NCBI GenBank assembly: GCA_002307245.1
Contig: DBTW01000013.1
Coordinates: forward strand, 908-30,127
Length of the DNA: 29,220 bases
Reading direction: 5' to 3'
Source of the DNA: Spirochaetaceae bacterium UBA1306
GTDB lineage: Bacteria; Spirochaetota; Spirochaetia; Treponematales; Rectinemataceae
A program made the position numbers and the translations under genes. Positions 16,601 to 23,718 of this stretch are shown here, one piece after another; the stretch's first letter is position 1, and each line of letters opens with the position of its first letter. A model generated the notes under the pieces. It searched no databases. It was not told the DNA's origin and worked only from the letters and a program-made list of their open reading frames with translations.

Positions 16601-16761
16601 GCGCCCGAGTAGGTGGTGGTCACCATCATCCTTGGCATGTCGGTCGAGGGCATCAGGGCCAGGGGGATCGAGGGGATAGAGTAGATGGCGACGATGATCA
16701 CGAGGGCGAAGAGCACCAGGATGAGGACCGGCCGGTTGACCACGCGCTGCGAGAGGGTCAT
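13657..16761 (-). CDS. RND family efflux pump, inner-membrane subunit (AcrB/HAE1-like)
   Basis: A proton-driven trimeric exporter that works with the membrane fusion protein and TolC encoded upstream. At 1034 aa it has full length and the two-fold layout: TM1 (VLILVLFALVIIVAIYSIPS), a large periplasmic loop (about 35-330), TM2-6, then the repeat with TM7 (HRIATVGVVVLALAGSLYYF), a second periplasmic loop and TM8-12 (IIIILAILLVFCVMAGQYES, LVGIVMLTGIVVNNGILLVDY). The TM4 proton-relay motif reads GNIVDSSIVILDN with Asp400-Ser401, where AcrB has Asp-Asp; one acid remains, as in D-N type relatives. The periplasmic sequence looks closer to multidrug (HAE1) than to CusA/CzcA metal pumps, but substrate cannot be read. 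The start overlaps the MFP stop (ATGA). Confidence 0.95.
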   Translation of the reverse strand: MTLSQRVVNRPVLILVLFALVIIVAIYSIPSIPLALMPSTDMPRMMVTTTYSGAAPETVEKTVTKVLESSLSNVQGIKSMTSTSSDGFSMISLEFDYGKDLDKATNDIRDKIERTTSSLPDDADTPTIMKMDMNSQPIIRVAIRGNRSSEELKRLAEDTISPKFEQTEGVSSVSVLGGKTNVVRVDVSQNRLEAYGVTISGITSALATQNVELGAGKVAERHTEYTVRITGAFSSVGSDIANTLVATKDGVPVRLKDVASVYSGNADVDTSVFINGEPGIYLSVMKQSSKNTVTVCNGIYKAMEGLKSTIPSDVQLVTIDDNSKQIRTTITDLIKAIAEGAILTMLFVFLFLRSWKSTVIIGLAIPICVAVTLLAMYFSGFTLNMMTMTGLLISIGNIVDSSIVILDNTFKYRERGAKPKVAAVLGSQEMMVAITAGILASMSVFLPIVIFANKLGMMGIMFKDMIFTIIISHVVSWVVAVFLVPVLASTYLPLTTRAEKPLRGRVGAMLDRGVQGAIDGLIAVYRKALATCLRHRIATVGVVVLALAGSLYYFLPRLTIVFSPPMSQNSVTLSITLPLGTEFATTETVVKGFASIANKELRGVKNVIATTGSSGGFSMSSSSNSGSLTIALPDNAADGDGSMAVQTKLRQHFKEYPSATFAFSQGFRMGNRSDIEIAITSNNYVAMGKTAKEIMALLKSDVPEILEPSNDYSDGLPQVEVAIDRDRAAEFGVSVQTIASEIRGAVKGNTATVYREGGSEYDVIVRLRPSDRKDTVDLERVFVLGSSGQKVPLSSLATVTKGLGPVQINRTSQARTISITANLASGAQANVVEAKIRGLISTKMTIPSDVYLNFQGSWSEITETSGAFGIIIILAILLVFCVMAGQYESFKDPIINLFTIPLMLIGVLVAYALMGQNLSMFTLVGIVMLTGIVVNNGILLVDYTNLLRGRGAGLMEACLEGGASRFRPVIMTAGATILGVIPLAFFPSSSSSMTQPIGLAVVGGLTSATFITLLLIPVIYYLVNKRQARREGRL

Positions 16762-17771
16762 TTTTCCCCCTCGCCTATGACGATCACCTCGGCGCCGTCG
16801 GAGATGAGGTCCTGGCCCTCGTAGACGACGAGCTCGCCCGCGGATAGGCCTTCCTTGATCTCGATATCGGCGTCGACGGCGGTGCCGGCCTTGACGGTGC
16901 GCTTGTGGGCCAGCTTCCTGCCGGACTCGTCGCCCACGACGTAGACGAAACTCTCCTCGTCGCGGGAGACGACGGCGGCCGCGGGTACGGCGACTATGCC
17001 GGAAATGGGAGTCGTGAAGATCCTCACGCTCGCGTACATCCCGGCGGCGACGCGCCCGTCCTTGGCGACGAGCTCGAGCGTGGCCTCGCGCGTCCTGCTT
17101 GTGGGGTTGAGTACGGGGCTCACGCGGACGACGGTCGCGGCGAGGCTCTCGCCGGGCAGGGCCTCGAGGGCGATCCTGGCCGTCATGCCCTTTTTAATCT
17201 TGGCCGAGTCCCGCTCGGGTACGTTCACGACTATCTCTAGCTCGTCGATGACGCCGACCTTGGCGATGGCGGTGCCCGAGGAAACCGTCTCGCCGGGATT
17301 CGCGAGGATGCTGGTGACGGTGCCGGAGATCGGGGCGTACACCGCGCTGATCGCGTAGCTCGATCCGGGCTTGGAGGGGTCGACGCTCGCTATCTGGTCG
17401 CCCTTGCGCACGGCGTCGCCGACGGCGACCGCGACTTCCGCGATCCTGCCCCCGATGTCGGGGTAGACCGACATGCTGACCGAGCTCTCGACGTCCCCGC
17501 CCTGGTCGATATACGGCCTGAGCGTCTTTGAGGCCGCGGCCTTGGCTCGAACCGACTTGACCGTTATGCCCTGGGCGCCGAAGCCGGGCATGCCGCCGGG
17601 ACCGCCCTTCATGGCGCCGGGGCCGCCCTTCGCGCCCTGTTGCGCTCCCGAGGCGCCGCCCGATGGCGCTCCCGCGGAATCGCTGCGGCGCGAGGCCCCT
17701 ACGCCTATGACGGCGGCGGCGACCGCAATAACGGCGACGATCGCTATCGTCGCGATGCTTTTCTTCGACAT
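16758..17771 (-). CDS. RND efflux periplasmic adaptor (membrane fusion protein, HlyD/AcrA family)
   Basis: Links the inner-membrane pump to TolC. The start is ATG at 17771, with a very strong GGGGAGGAAA six nt upstream; the longer open frame to 17954 reads antisense-like sequence within tolC and is rejected. The 337-aa product has an N-terminal membrane anchor (IATIAIVAVIAVAAAVIGVG), a Gly/Ala/Pro/Met-rich linker (about 28-68, PGAMKGGPGGMPGFG), then biotinyl-lipoyl-like halves (MSVYPDIGGRIAEVAVAVGDAVRKGD and YAPISGTVTSILANPGETV), a beta-barrel domain and a membrane-proximal domain. The alpha-hairpin between the lipoyl halves is nearly absent, so it is a short-hairpin adaptor. The Gly/Met-rich linker is unusual. 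Confidence 0.93.
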   Translation of the reverse strand: MSKKSIATIAIVAVIAVAAAVIGVGASRRSDSAGAPSGGASGAQQGAKGGPGAMKGGPGGMPGFGAQGITVKSVRAKAAASKTLRPYIDQGGDVESSVSMSVYPDIGGRIAEVAVAVGDAVRKGDQIASVDPSKPGSSYAISAVYAPISGTVTSILANPGETVSSGTAIAKVGVIDELEIVVNVPERDSAKIKKGMTARIALEALPGESLAATVVRVSPVLNPTSRTREATLELVAKDGRVAAGMYASVRIFTTPISGIVAVPAAAVVSRDEESFVYVVGDESGRKLAHKRTVKAGTAVDADIEIKEGLSAGELVVYEGQDLISDGAEVIVIGEGEK

Positions 17772-17772
17772 G

Positions 17773-19074
17773 TCATTTCCTCCCCATGGTATCGAGGGGC
17801 AGGCCCGCCTCGTATTCGAGGCTGAGCGCGGCCAGGATGAGCTCGTAGGATTTCGAGAGGGCGCTGAGCTTGGCCGACTCGAGCTTGTCTTCCGCATTCT
17901 CGAGGGCCTCCAAGGTCGCATAGCCCTTGTCGTAAGCGGTTTTGGTCGCGTCATAGGCGCGCGAGGCCAGGTCGACCGTCAGGCTCTGTGTCGCGAGGGA
18001 CCTCCGGCAGCTCGCCACGCTGCGTTCGGCCGCCTTCATGGCGAGCCTCGAGGTTTCCTGCGCGGACCTGAGGGACCCTGCGGCCAGGTCGATCGCGTCC
18101 TGGGCCGCGGCTATGCCCTGCCTGGCCGATGAGCCCTTCAGCAGGTTTCCGACGGGGAAGCTGAGCATGGCGCTCGCGCTCCCGCTCAGGCTGGGCGAGG
18201 CCCCGCTCTCGAGCGCGATCGAGGGCACGGCGGCGAGGCTGAGGCTGAGCGAGGGGAGGAAGCTCGAGCGTTCGGCGTAGGCCTTCGAGGCCTTGGCCGT
18301 CTCGAGGCTCTTGCGCGCCAGGGCGACTGCCGAGCTTTCCTTGCCTGCGGCGGCCGCCTCGGCCAGCAACGCGTCGAGTGTCGCCTCGGCCAGCTCCAGG
18401 GAGCCCTTCGCCTCGATCGCCTCGTCGGGCTTCAGGCCCATGAGACTGCGCAGGCTGTCGAGGTCGGCTTCGAGGGCGGTCCTGCAGGCGTCGACGGCGG
18501 GCTTGGAAGTCCCGAGGCTCACCTGCGCGGTGAGGAGGTCGAGCTCCGGCGCGAGGCCGGCCTTGTACTTCGCCTCGGTCTGCCTGAGTCCCGCCTCCGA
18601 GCGCGCGACGCTCGCCTCGGCGTTCTTCAGCTTCTCCTGGTCGAGGAGGATCGCGTAGACCGCCTTGCGGGCCGAGAGCTCGACACCGCCGCGGGCGGCC
18701 TCGTAGGAGAGGAGCTGCGCCTCGTAGGCCAGCTCGTCGAGGCCGCGCGCGTCCCGCATCGCCGGCGACAGCGAAAGGGCGGCCGAGAGACTGCCTTTCG
18801 CTGACAGGCCGTCCGTAAGGAGGTTGGCGGGCAGGGCCTTGCTCCCGGCGAGGCCGGCGCCTACGCTCAAGGACGGCAGGAGGTCGCTCCAGGCGAGCTC
18901 GACCGCGCGGCGCTTGGCGGCCAGGCTTATGGCCGCCTGTTTCAGGGACTCGTCGTTCGCGAGGGCCGCGGTTACGGCCTCTTCGGCACCGACGGCCCCC
19001 TGGGCGTGGAGCGCGGCCGTCGCGAGGGCCGCGGCCAGTAGGGCCATGGCGGCCCTCGGCATATTAGGATTCAT
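17773..19074 (-). CDS. TolC family outer-membrane efflux protein
   Basis: Forms the outer-membrane exit duct for the RND pump. The 433-aa product has a Sec signal peptide (MALLAAALATAALHAQG) and the two-fold outer-membrane-factor repeat: EEAVTAALANDESLKQAAIS ... RAVELAWSDLLPSLSVGAGLAGSK, and in the second half LAYEAQLLSYEAAR, then AYAERSSFLPSLSLSLAAVPS. Helices are Ala/Ser/Leu/Lys-rich as expected. It is first in the operon; its stop (17773-17775) is one base before the MFP ATG, and the MFP SD lies inside its last codons. It has an alternative internal ATG at codon 5. The 5' leader holds a GC-rich hairpin (19105-19133). Confidence 0.92.
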   Translation of the reverse strand: MNPNMPRAAMALLAAALATAALHAQGAVGAEEAVTAALANDESLKQAAISLAAKRRAVELAWSDLLPSLSVGAGLAGSKALPANLLTDGLSAKGSLSAALSLSPAMRDARGLDELAYEAQLLSYEAARGGVELSARKAVYAILLDQEKLKNAEASVARSEAGLRQTEAKYKAGLAPELDLLTAQVSLGTSKPAVDACRTALEADLDSLRSLMGLKPDEAIEAKGSLELAEATLDALLAEAAAAGKESSAVALARKSLETAKASKAYAERSSFLPSLSLSLAAVPSIALESGASPSLSGSASAMLSFPVGNLLKGSSARQGIAAAQDAIDLAAGSLRSAQETSRLAMKAAERSVASCRRSLATQSLTVDLASRAYDATKTAYDKGYATLEALENAEDKLESAKLSALSKSYELILAALSLEYEAGLPLDTMGRK

Positions 19075-19104
19075 CGTCGCTTTCCCCCGATCGGATCAGG
19101 ATGG

Positions 19105-19133
19105 CAGGGGCATTCTGCCTGAAAAGCCCCCTG
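19105..19133. promoter_or_regulatory. Hairpin in the tolC leader
   Basis: CAGGGGC (19105-19111) pairs with GCCCCCTG (19126-19133), allowing one bulged C, 31 nt before the TolC start on the minus strand. It could affect mRNA stability or attenuate transcription; there is no T-tract after it. Confidence 0.3.
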
Positions 19134-19151
19134 GTGATGAATTAACCGGCC

Positions 19152-19169
19152 ATGAAAGCGGGATGAAAG
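19152..19169. promoter_or_regulatory. Direct-repeat operator resembling a Pho box
   Basis: Read on the minus strand the site is CTTTCAT-CCCG-CTTTCAT, two 7-bp repeats with 11-bp periodicity. The E. coli PhoB consensus (CTGTCAT-N4-CTGTCAT) differs by one base per half. Repeats at 11 bp are the usual target of OmpR/PhoB-family regulators. It lies between the divergent tolC operon and the OmpR-family regulator gene and only 5 nt before a TATAAT on the plus strand, so the regulator may control one or both units. Binding is inference. Confidence 0.5.
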
Positions 19170-19171
19170 CT

Positions 19172-19180
19172 TGTTATAAT
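19172..19180 (+). promoter_or_regulatory. Extended -10 (TGTTATAAT) downstream of the direct repeats
   Basis: TATAAT at 19175-19180 is a perfect -10 and has TG one base before it. There is no -35 consensus; the direct-repeat operator occupies that place, as at activator-dependent PhoB-type promoters. Predicted start is near 19187, giving a leader of about 68 nt to the regulator gene. Confidence 0.5.
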
Positions 19181-19204
19181 CGGCCTTCCGCGGCCATACC
19201 GTCG

Positions 19205-19234
19205 TTGGCGGCGCCTCGGGGCTCCGCGTATACT
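19205..19234 (+). promoter_or_regulatory. Second candidate promoter of the two-component operon
   Basis: TTGGCG (19205-19210) and TATACT (19229-19234) are separated by 18 nt. Transcription would start near 19241, where the GAGGG Shine-Dalgarno (19241-19245) begins. It would give a very short leader; a weaker call than the TATAAT upstream. Confidence 0.3.
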
Positions 19235-19254
19235 CGTCATGAGGGATCAAGAGT

Positions 19255-19971
19255 ATGCAGGCAAGCGTGCTGGTCGTCGAGGACGTGAAGGAGATGGCCG
19301 AGCTCATGGCCCTCTTCCTTGGGAAGGACGGGATGAAGGTCCAGGTCATGGAGAACGGAGAGGACGGCCTCGTACTCCTCTCCAAGGAGTCCTTCGACCT
19401 CATCGTCCTCGACATCAACCTCCCCGGGATGGACGGCCTCGAGTTTTTGGCCGAGGCGAGGAAGGCCACGGACTGTCCCGTCCTCATCGTGTCCGCTCGC
19501 GGCTCCGACGAGGATCTCATCGCGGGGCTCGGCCAGGGCGCCGACGAGTACATGACGAAGCCCTTCTCCCCCAAGGTCATGGTCGCGAGGGCCCGGGCCC
19601 TGATCAGGCGCTCCCGCGGCGCCGTGGCCTCCGACAAGCCCCAGGCCGAGCTCGTCTCCTTCGGCCCCTACGTCCTGGACAACTCGGTCTTCGAGCTCAA
19701 GAAGGAGGGCAAGGCAATCCAGCTCTCCGTCAAGGAATTCGGCTTGCTCTCCTACCTGATCGCCCACGCCGACGCGCCCCAGTCTCCCCAGGCCATCTAC
19801 GACGCCGTATGGAAGCGCGAGTTCGGCGACCTCACCGCCGTGGCCGTCTACATCCAGCGCCTGCGCAAGAAGATCGAGGACGATCCGGCCGATCCGCTTT
19901 ATATAGAGACCGTCTACGGACGCGGCTATCGCTTCAATCCCTCCCCGCGAACCAGGACCGACGGCGCATGA
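19255..19971 (+). CDS. OmpR/PhoB family response regulator
   Basis: A DNA-binding regulator activated by phosphorylation. The 238-aa product has a receiver domain (1-118) with the acidic pair Glu9-Asp10, phospho-acceptor Asp53 (LIVLDINLPGMDG), Ser80 and Lys102 (YMTKPF), and a C-terminal winged helix (about 135-230: ELKKEGKAIQLSVKEFGLLS, VAVYIQRLRKKIEDDPADPL, TVYGRGYRF). GAGGG precedes the ATG. The kinase gene overlaps its stop by ATGA. It lies divergent from the TolC-MFP-RND-PII operon, which makes that operon the likeliest target; the Pho-box-like repeats in the spacer are a candidate binding site. Confidence 0.94.
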   Translation: MQASVLVVEDVKEMAELMALFLGKDGMKVQVMENGEDGLVLLSKESFDLIVLDINLPGMDGLEFLAEARKATDCPVLIVSARGSDEDLIAGLGQGADEYMTKPFSPKVMVARARALIRRSRGAVASDKPQAELVSFGPYVLDNSVFELKKEGKAIQLSVKEFGLLSYLIAHADAPQSPQAIYDAVWKREFGDLTAVAVYIQRLRKKIEDDPADPLYIETVYGRGYRFNPSPRTRTDGA

Positions 19972-21320
19972 AGATCAAGACCCAGTCTTTCATACTCATA
20001 CTCGGCATCGCCATCATGCCCGCCTTGGTCATCTCATCCTTCTTCCTCGTCGAGCGCATGTCCTTCACCGCCCGCGAGGCCAAGCGCTACGAGATGCTCA
20101 AGCTCGAGGGCCAGTCCGCGAGCCCCGATCAGCGCATCGAGCGCATCGTCCAGCAGAAACCCAAGGGCATCGACATGGCCATCGCCGACCCTTCCGGGCG
20201 CGTCGTGTACTCGTCTATCCGCTCGATGCCCCTCGGTTCCGACTTCGCGGCCTCCCTCGCCCTGGCGTCGAGGACGCCGTCCCGGGATCGCATGCTCACC
20301 TTCGGCTTCATCCCGCCCCTGCCGGAGGGCTACTCCTCCATCGCCAGCCTGTCGCGCTCGGAATTCCTGCCCTCGGTGGTGCTGATCGACTTTATCAAGA
20401 TGGGATTGCTTGCCCTCGCCGCGATCCTCGCTTTCGCCGCGGTCATGCTGATCGTCATCGTCCGCTCGATCGCGCGCTCGGTGCTCTCGCTCGAGGCCGC
20501 GACCAGGCGGGTCGCCGCGGGCGAGCTCGACCTGCCAATATCCGTCGAGGGCAGCAACGAGATCGCCTCGCTCTCGCGCTCCCTCAACAGCCTGCGCGAG
20601 GAGATCAAGGAGGACCAGGCGAGGAGGGCCCGCTTCATCATGGGCATCTCCCACGACCTGAAGACGCCCTTGGCGCTCGTGAAGGGCTACGCCGAGGCCC
20701 TCGAGGAGGAGATCGGCGGCTCGGGCCCGGGCGCGGCCTCGCACCTGGGCATCATCCAGGACAAGGCCGAGCAGCTCGAGGGAATGATCGACGACCTCAT
20801 CGACTTCGAGCGCGTCGACACGGGGGAGTGGATCCGCGGCCTCGCCGACCTCGACTTGAGCCCCTTCCTCAAGGCCTTCGCGAAAAGGGTGGAGGCCGAC
20901 GGGGCCCTCCTCGGACGGAACCTCCGCTGGGCCATCGATCTGCCCGAGCCCGCGCCCGTCCGTATGGACGATCGCCTCGTCACGAGGGTCCTCGAGAACC
21001 TCGTGAACAACGCCCTCCGCTATACCGCCGAGGGCGGCCGGATCGAGCTCGCGGCGCGGGCCGAGGGCGGCTCCTTCGTCGTGTCGATAGCCGACGACGG
21101 TCCGGGCATCGCACCCGACGAGATCCCGCGCATCTTCGAGCCTTTCTACAAGGGCAGCTCGTCGAGGCGAGAGCAGGGCATGGGCCTTGGGCTCTCGATC
21201 GTGAAGACCGTCGTGGAGTCGCACGGCTGGGCGATCGAGGTGCTGCCCGGCCTCGATCGCGCCGGCGGCGGCCGGGGCGCGGCCTTCGTCCTGCGCATCG
21301 CGCGGGCCACGCCCGCCTAG
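19968..21320 (+). CDS. Sensor histidine kinase (HAMP, HisKA, HATPase_c)
   Basis: Partner of the response regulator just upstream (ATGA overlap). The 450-aa product has TM1 (about 8-28, FILILGIAIMPALVISSFFLV), an extracytoplasmic sensing region of about 110 residues without a recognised domain, TM2 (about 142-166, MGLLALAAILAFAAVMLIVIV), HAMP (about 167-220), the H-box FIMGISHDLKTPL with His229 as phospho-acceptor, the N-box (LENLVNNALRYT), G1 (IADDGPGIAPDEIPRIFEPFY) and G2 (MGLGLSIVKTVVESHG). The complete set of motifs indicates an active kinase. The signal is unknown; a membrane-envelope or drug stress signal would fit the neighbouring efflux operon. Its TAG stop shares the CTAG with the convergent MFS gene. 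Confidence 0.94.
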   Translation: MKIKTQSFILILGIAIMPALVISSFFLVERMSFTAREAKRYEMLKLEGQSASPDQRIERIVQQKPKGIDMAIADPSGRVVYSSIRSMPLGSDFAASLALASRTPSRDRMLTFGFIPPLPEGYSSIASLSRSEFLPSVVLIDFIKMGLLALAAILAFAAVMLIVIVRSIARSVLSLEAATRRVAAGELDLPISVEGSNEIASLSRSLNSLREEIKEDQARRARFIMGISHDLKTPLALVKGYAEALEEEIGGSGPGAASHLGIIQDKAEQLEGMIDDLIDFERVDTGEWIRGLADLDLSPFLKAFAKRVEADGALLGRNLRWAIDLPEPAPVRMDDRLVTRVLENLVNNALRYTAEGGRIELAARAEGGSFVVSIADDGPGIAPDEIPRIFEPFYKGSSSRREQGMGLGLSIVKTVVESHGWAIEVLPGLDRAGGGRGAAFVLRIARATPA

Positions 21321-22594
21321 TCGCCGAAGCCGCGCGCGGAGCCTCGTGCCGTCCTCCGCCCCGAGCGGTCCGCGGCGCCGAGGACGAGCATGAGCGCGGC
21401 CCCGGCCAGGCCAGTGCAGGCCGCGGCGGGCCAGATCGCCCTGATGCCGAAGGCCGCTATGAAGCCCCCCGAAGCGAGGGGGCAGAGCATCGAGCCTGAT
21501 TGCGCGATGAGCGAAACCAGGGAGTTGAGCCGCGAGCGATGGCTCGCGGGCGAGCGCGCGGCGACGAAGGCGTTCACGTTGGTGGCCGAGATGATCTCGC
21601 CGATGGTCCAGATCGCCGTCGAGGCGACGACGAGGGCCCTGCCGCCCGAGCCCGAGCCCGCGGGCAGGAAGGCCAGGATGCCGAAGCCCGCCGCGTAGAG
21701 AAGCCCCGCGATGGGCATGCAAGCGAGGGGCGAGAGCCTCCTCGAGAGATACCCGAGGGGAATCGTACAGGCGACCACCGTGAGCCCGTTGGCCGTCATG
21801 GCCATGCCGAAGGCCGAGGGACCGTCCGATCCGAGGGCCTCCTCGAGGAAGAGCGGTAGGCTGAACTGGTGCTGGGCGTACACGAGATTGAGCAGAGCGA
21901 GGACGATGGCGAAGACGAGGAGCATGGGCCTCCTCGCGAGGACCGCCAGCATGCCGCCGCCCTCGGCCGCCTCGCTTCGAGGCGATGCCTCGCTTCGAGG
22001 CGATGTCTGCTTCGCCACCGCGGCCGGGAGGCTCTCCCGCACGAGGAAGCCGAGCATGGAGGCCACTATCGCGAGGGCCAGGGCGTTGACCAGGAACATG
22101 AGCGTCGCGGCCCTGTTGAAGAGGAAGCCCGCCGCCAGGGGGCCGAGCGAGAAGCCTATGTTGTTGCCCCAATACAGCAGGGCATAGGCCCGCCGGCGCT
22201 GCTCGGGCGGGGTCACGTCCGCAACCATCGCGTTAAAGACCGGCCAGGTGGAGTTCAGGAGGACGCTGGCCGCGCCGGCCAGGAAGGGCAGCGAGGGCCC
22301 GAAGCCCAGGATGGAGCACAGGAGAAAGAGGAGGGATGCCCCGGCCAGGCAGGCCACGATAAGCCTCTTTCGGCCGAGTCCATCGCCTAACTTGCCAGCG
22401 ATGAGCATGCCGGCACCGCCCGAGAGATAGACCAGGGTCATGAAGAGCCCGGCCCTGTCCGCGGCCCAGCCGAGCTTCACGGTGAGGAGCATGGTCATGA
22501 AGGGCATCACGAAGCTGCCGGCCGAGTTGATCAGGCGGATGAGGAAGAGATAGCGCAGGACGGATGGCAGGGGAGGGTGGTCGGTCTTTCGCAT
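21317..22594 (-). CDS. MFS transporter (drug:H+ antiporter-like)
   Basis: A 425-aa, 12-TM secondary transporter. The start is ATG at 22594 (MRKTDHPPLPSVLRYLFLIR), where hydrophobic MFS sequence begins; the open frame upstream to 22993 is antisense-like and rejected. Motif A between TM2 and TM3 reads GKLGDGLGRKR, and NAMVADVTPPEQRRRAYALLYWGNNIGFSLGPLAAGF fits the TM4-TM5 region of multidrug-type MFS proteins. The central loop holds a tandem 18-bp duplication encoding SPRSEA twice. Substrate is not readable. It starts 35 nt after the secreted-protein gene and probably belongs to the same operon; there is no good SD. Its TAG stop shares the CTAG at 21317-21320 with the convergent kinase. Confidence 0.9.
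   Translation of the reverse strand: MRKTDHPPLPSVLRYLFLIRLINSAGSFVMPFMTMLLTVKLGWAADRAGLFMTLVYLSGGAGMLIAGKLGDGLGRKRLIVACLAGASLLFLLCSILGFGPSLPFLAGAASVLLNSTWPVFNAMVADVTPPEQRRRAYALLYWGNNIGFSLGPLAAGFLFNRAATLMFLVNALALAIVASMLGFLVRESLPAAVAKQTSPRSEASPRSEAAEGGGMLAVLARRPMLLVFAIVLALLNLVYAQHQFSLPLFLEEALGSDGPSAFGMAMTANGLTVVACTIPLGYLSRRLSPLACMPIAGLLYAAGFGILAFLPAGSGSGGRALVVASTAIWTIGEIISATNVNAFVAARSPASHRSRLNSLVSLIAQSGSMLCPLASGGFIAAFGIRAIWPAAACTGLAGAALMLVLGAADRSGRRTARGSARGFGD
21970..22005. repeat. Tandem 18-bp duplication inside MFS gene
   Basis: CCTCGCTTCGAGGCGATG occurs twice in direct tandem (21970-21987 and 21988-22005), encoding two copies of SPRSEA in the predicted central cytoplasmic loop. It keeps the frame. 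Confidence 0.85.
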
Positions 22595-22629
22595 GGGCCG
22601 CCATTCTACGGCCGGACCGCGCGGCGATG

Positions 22630-23718
22630 CTAGGGCATGGCGCGCGTCGTCGCCTTGAGGGCTGCGGGATCGATGACAGCGAGGATGAAGCGGCCGGGGG
22701 CCTTCGCGTGATCGTAGAGTATCGCGTACTCGAGGCCCTTCGCTGTGCCCAGGGCCTGGTAGGGCGGCGCGGGCAGGGCCAGTCGGGCGAGCTCGGCTCC
22801 AGTGCGCGGATCGAGCAGGGAGAGGGCGCTGCCTCCCCCCGCGAGGGACAGGGGCATCGCGAGCCTGCCCCGGGAGTCGATCCAGCCCGAGCCGAACCAG
22901 GCTATGGCGCCGGGCGAGGCGAAGCGAGGCTCGATGAGCCGGGCCTCGGCCTTGCCGGATTTCGATCGGGAACTGCGTGAAGGCACGCCCCATATGGTCA
23001 GGGATGAGTTCGCCGTCGAGGAAGGCGCGGACACGAAGCAGAATGCCCCGCGTTCCTCGTCGCCGGCCAGCCTGAGGAAGCCGGCCTTTCGAGGCAGGGA
23101 GAATACTGCCTGCGCGCCGGGGGCCAGCTCGAGCTCCCAGACCGAGAAGCCGCTTCCCGCCTTGTTCGCGCCCGCGACGAGGACACTATCGCCCAGGAAC
23201 AAGGCGTCGGAGACGAAGCAGTCGAGGCGCGTGCCGACGGCTGCCGCGCCAAGCCCGCTAGGACTTCTGGGCCCGCCGAGGGCGAGGACGCGGAACTCGA
23301 AGCCATCGCGGTACTCTCGGCTCGCCGTCGCCGCCCGCCCCGCGCCCGCGCCCGCCCAGCTCCAATCGCCGCGGGCGAGCTCGCGGGGCGGGGCTCCGGG
23401 GGCGAGGGCGAGCAGGCGCCCGCCCCTCGTGTCGGCGGCGACGAGGCCGTCGGCGAGGCCGCCCGGGGCCCGTTCCCAGGCCCGGGCGAAGGAGGCGCCG
23501 GGCAGCTTCGCGAGGCGGCGGGGATTCCCCTGGTCGTCGGGATAGGCCCAGAGGGAATCTCCGAAGGGGAAGACGACTTTGGCGCTGGCGGGGAGGGCCG
23601 CGGCGGGGGAGGGCGGCGCCGACGCTGGTACGGCCGCGGCGTCGATGCCGCACAACGCGGCGCAAAGGAAGAAGGCCCCCCGCGCGACCGATCGCCCGGG
23701 GGGCCTCGCGCGGCTCAC
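22630..23718 (-). CDS. Secreted protein of unknown function, possibly beta-propeller
   Basis: GTG at 23718 is chosen because GTGA overlaps the stop of the upstream lipoprotein gene and the frame then begins with a signal peptide (MSRARPPGRSVARGAFFLCAALCGIDAAA); the frame is open further to 23982 inside that gene but reads as shadow sequence. The 362-aa product after the signal has repeating short strands such as DSLWAYPDDQGNPRRLAKLPG, LVAADTRGGRLLALAPG, FSVWELELAPGAQAVFSLP, RGRLAMPLSLAGGGSALSLLDPRTGAELARL, suggesting a WD40/PQQ-like propeller with degenerate repeats. No enzyme motif seen. It is coupled to the YiiX-like lipoprotein and probably acts in the envelope with it. Confidence 0.7.
   Translation of the reverse strand: MSRARPPGRSVARGAFFLCAALCGIDAAAVPASAPPSPAAALPASAKVVFPFGDSLWAYPDDQGNPRRLAKLPGASFARAWERAPGGLADGLVAADTRGGRLLALAPGAPPRELARGDWSWAGAGAGRAATASREYRDGFEFRVLALGGPRSPSGLGAAAVGTRLDCFVSDALFLGDSVLVAGANKAGSGFSVWELELAPGAQAVFSLPRKAGFLRLAGDEERGAFCFVSAPSSTANSSLTIWGVPSRSSRSKSGKAEARLIEPRFASPGAIAWFGSGWIDSRGRLAMPLSLAGGGSALSLLDPRTGAELARLALPAPPYQALGTAKGLEYAILYDHAKAPGRFILAVIDPAALKATTRAMP

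Noticed and set aside
22596..22613. GGCCG/CGGCC hairpin before the MFS start
   Set aside because: Only 5-bp arms in GC-rich DNA; expected by chance.
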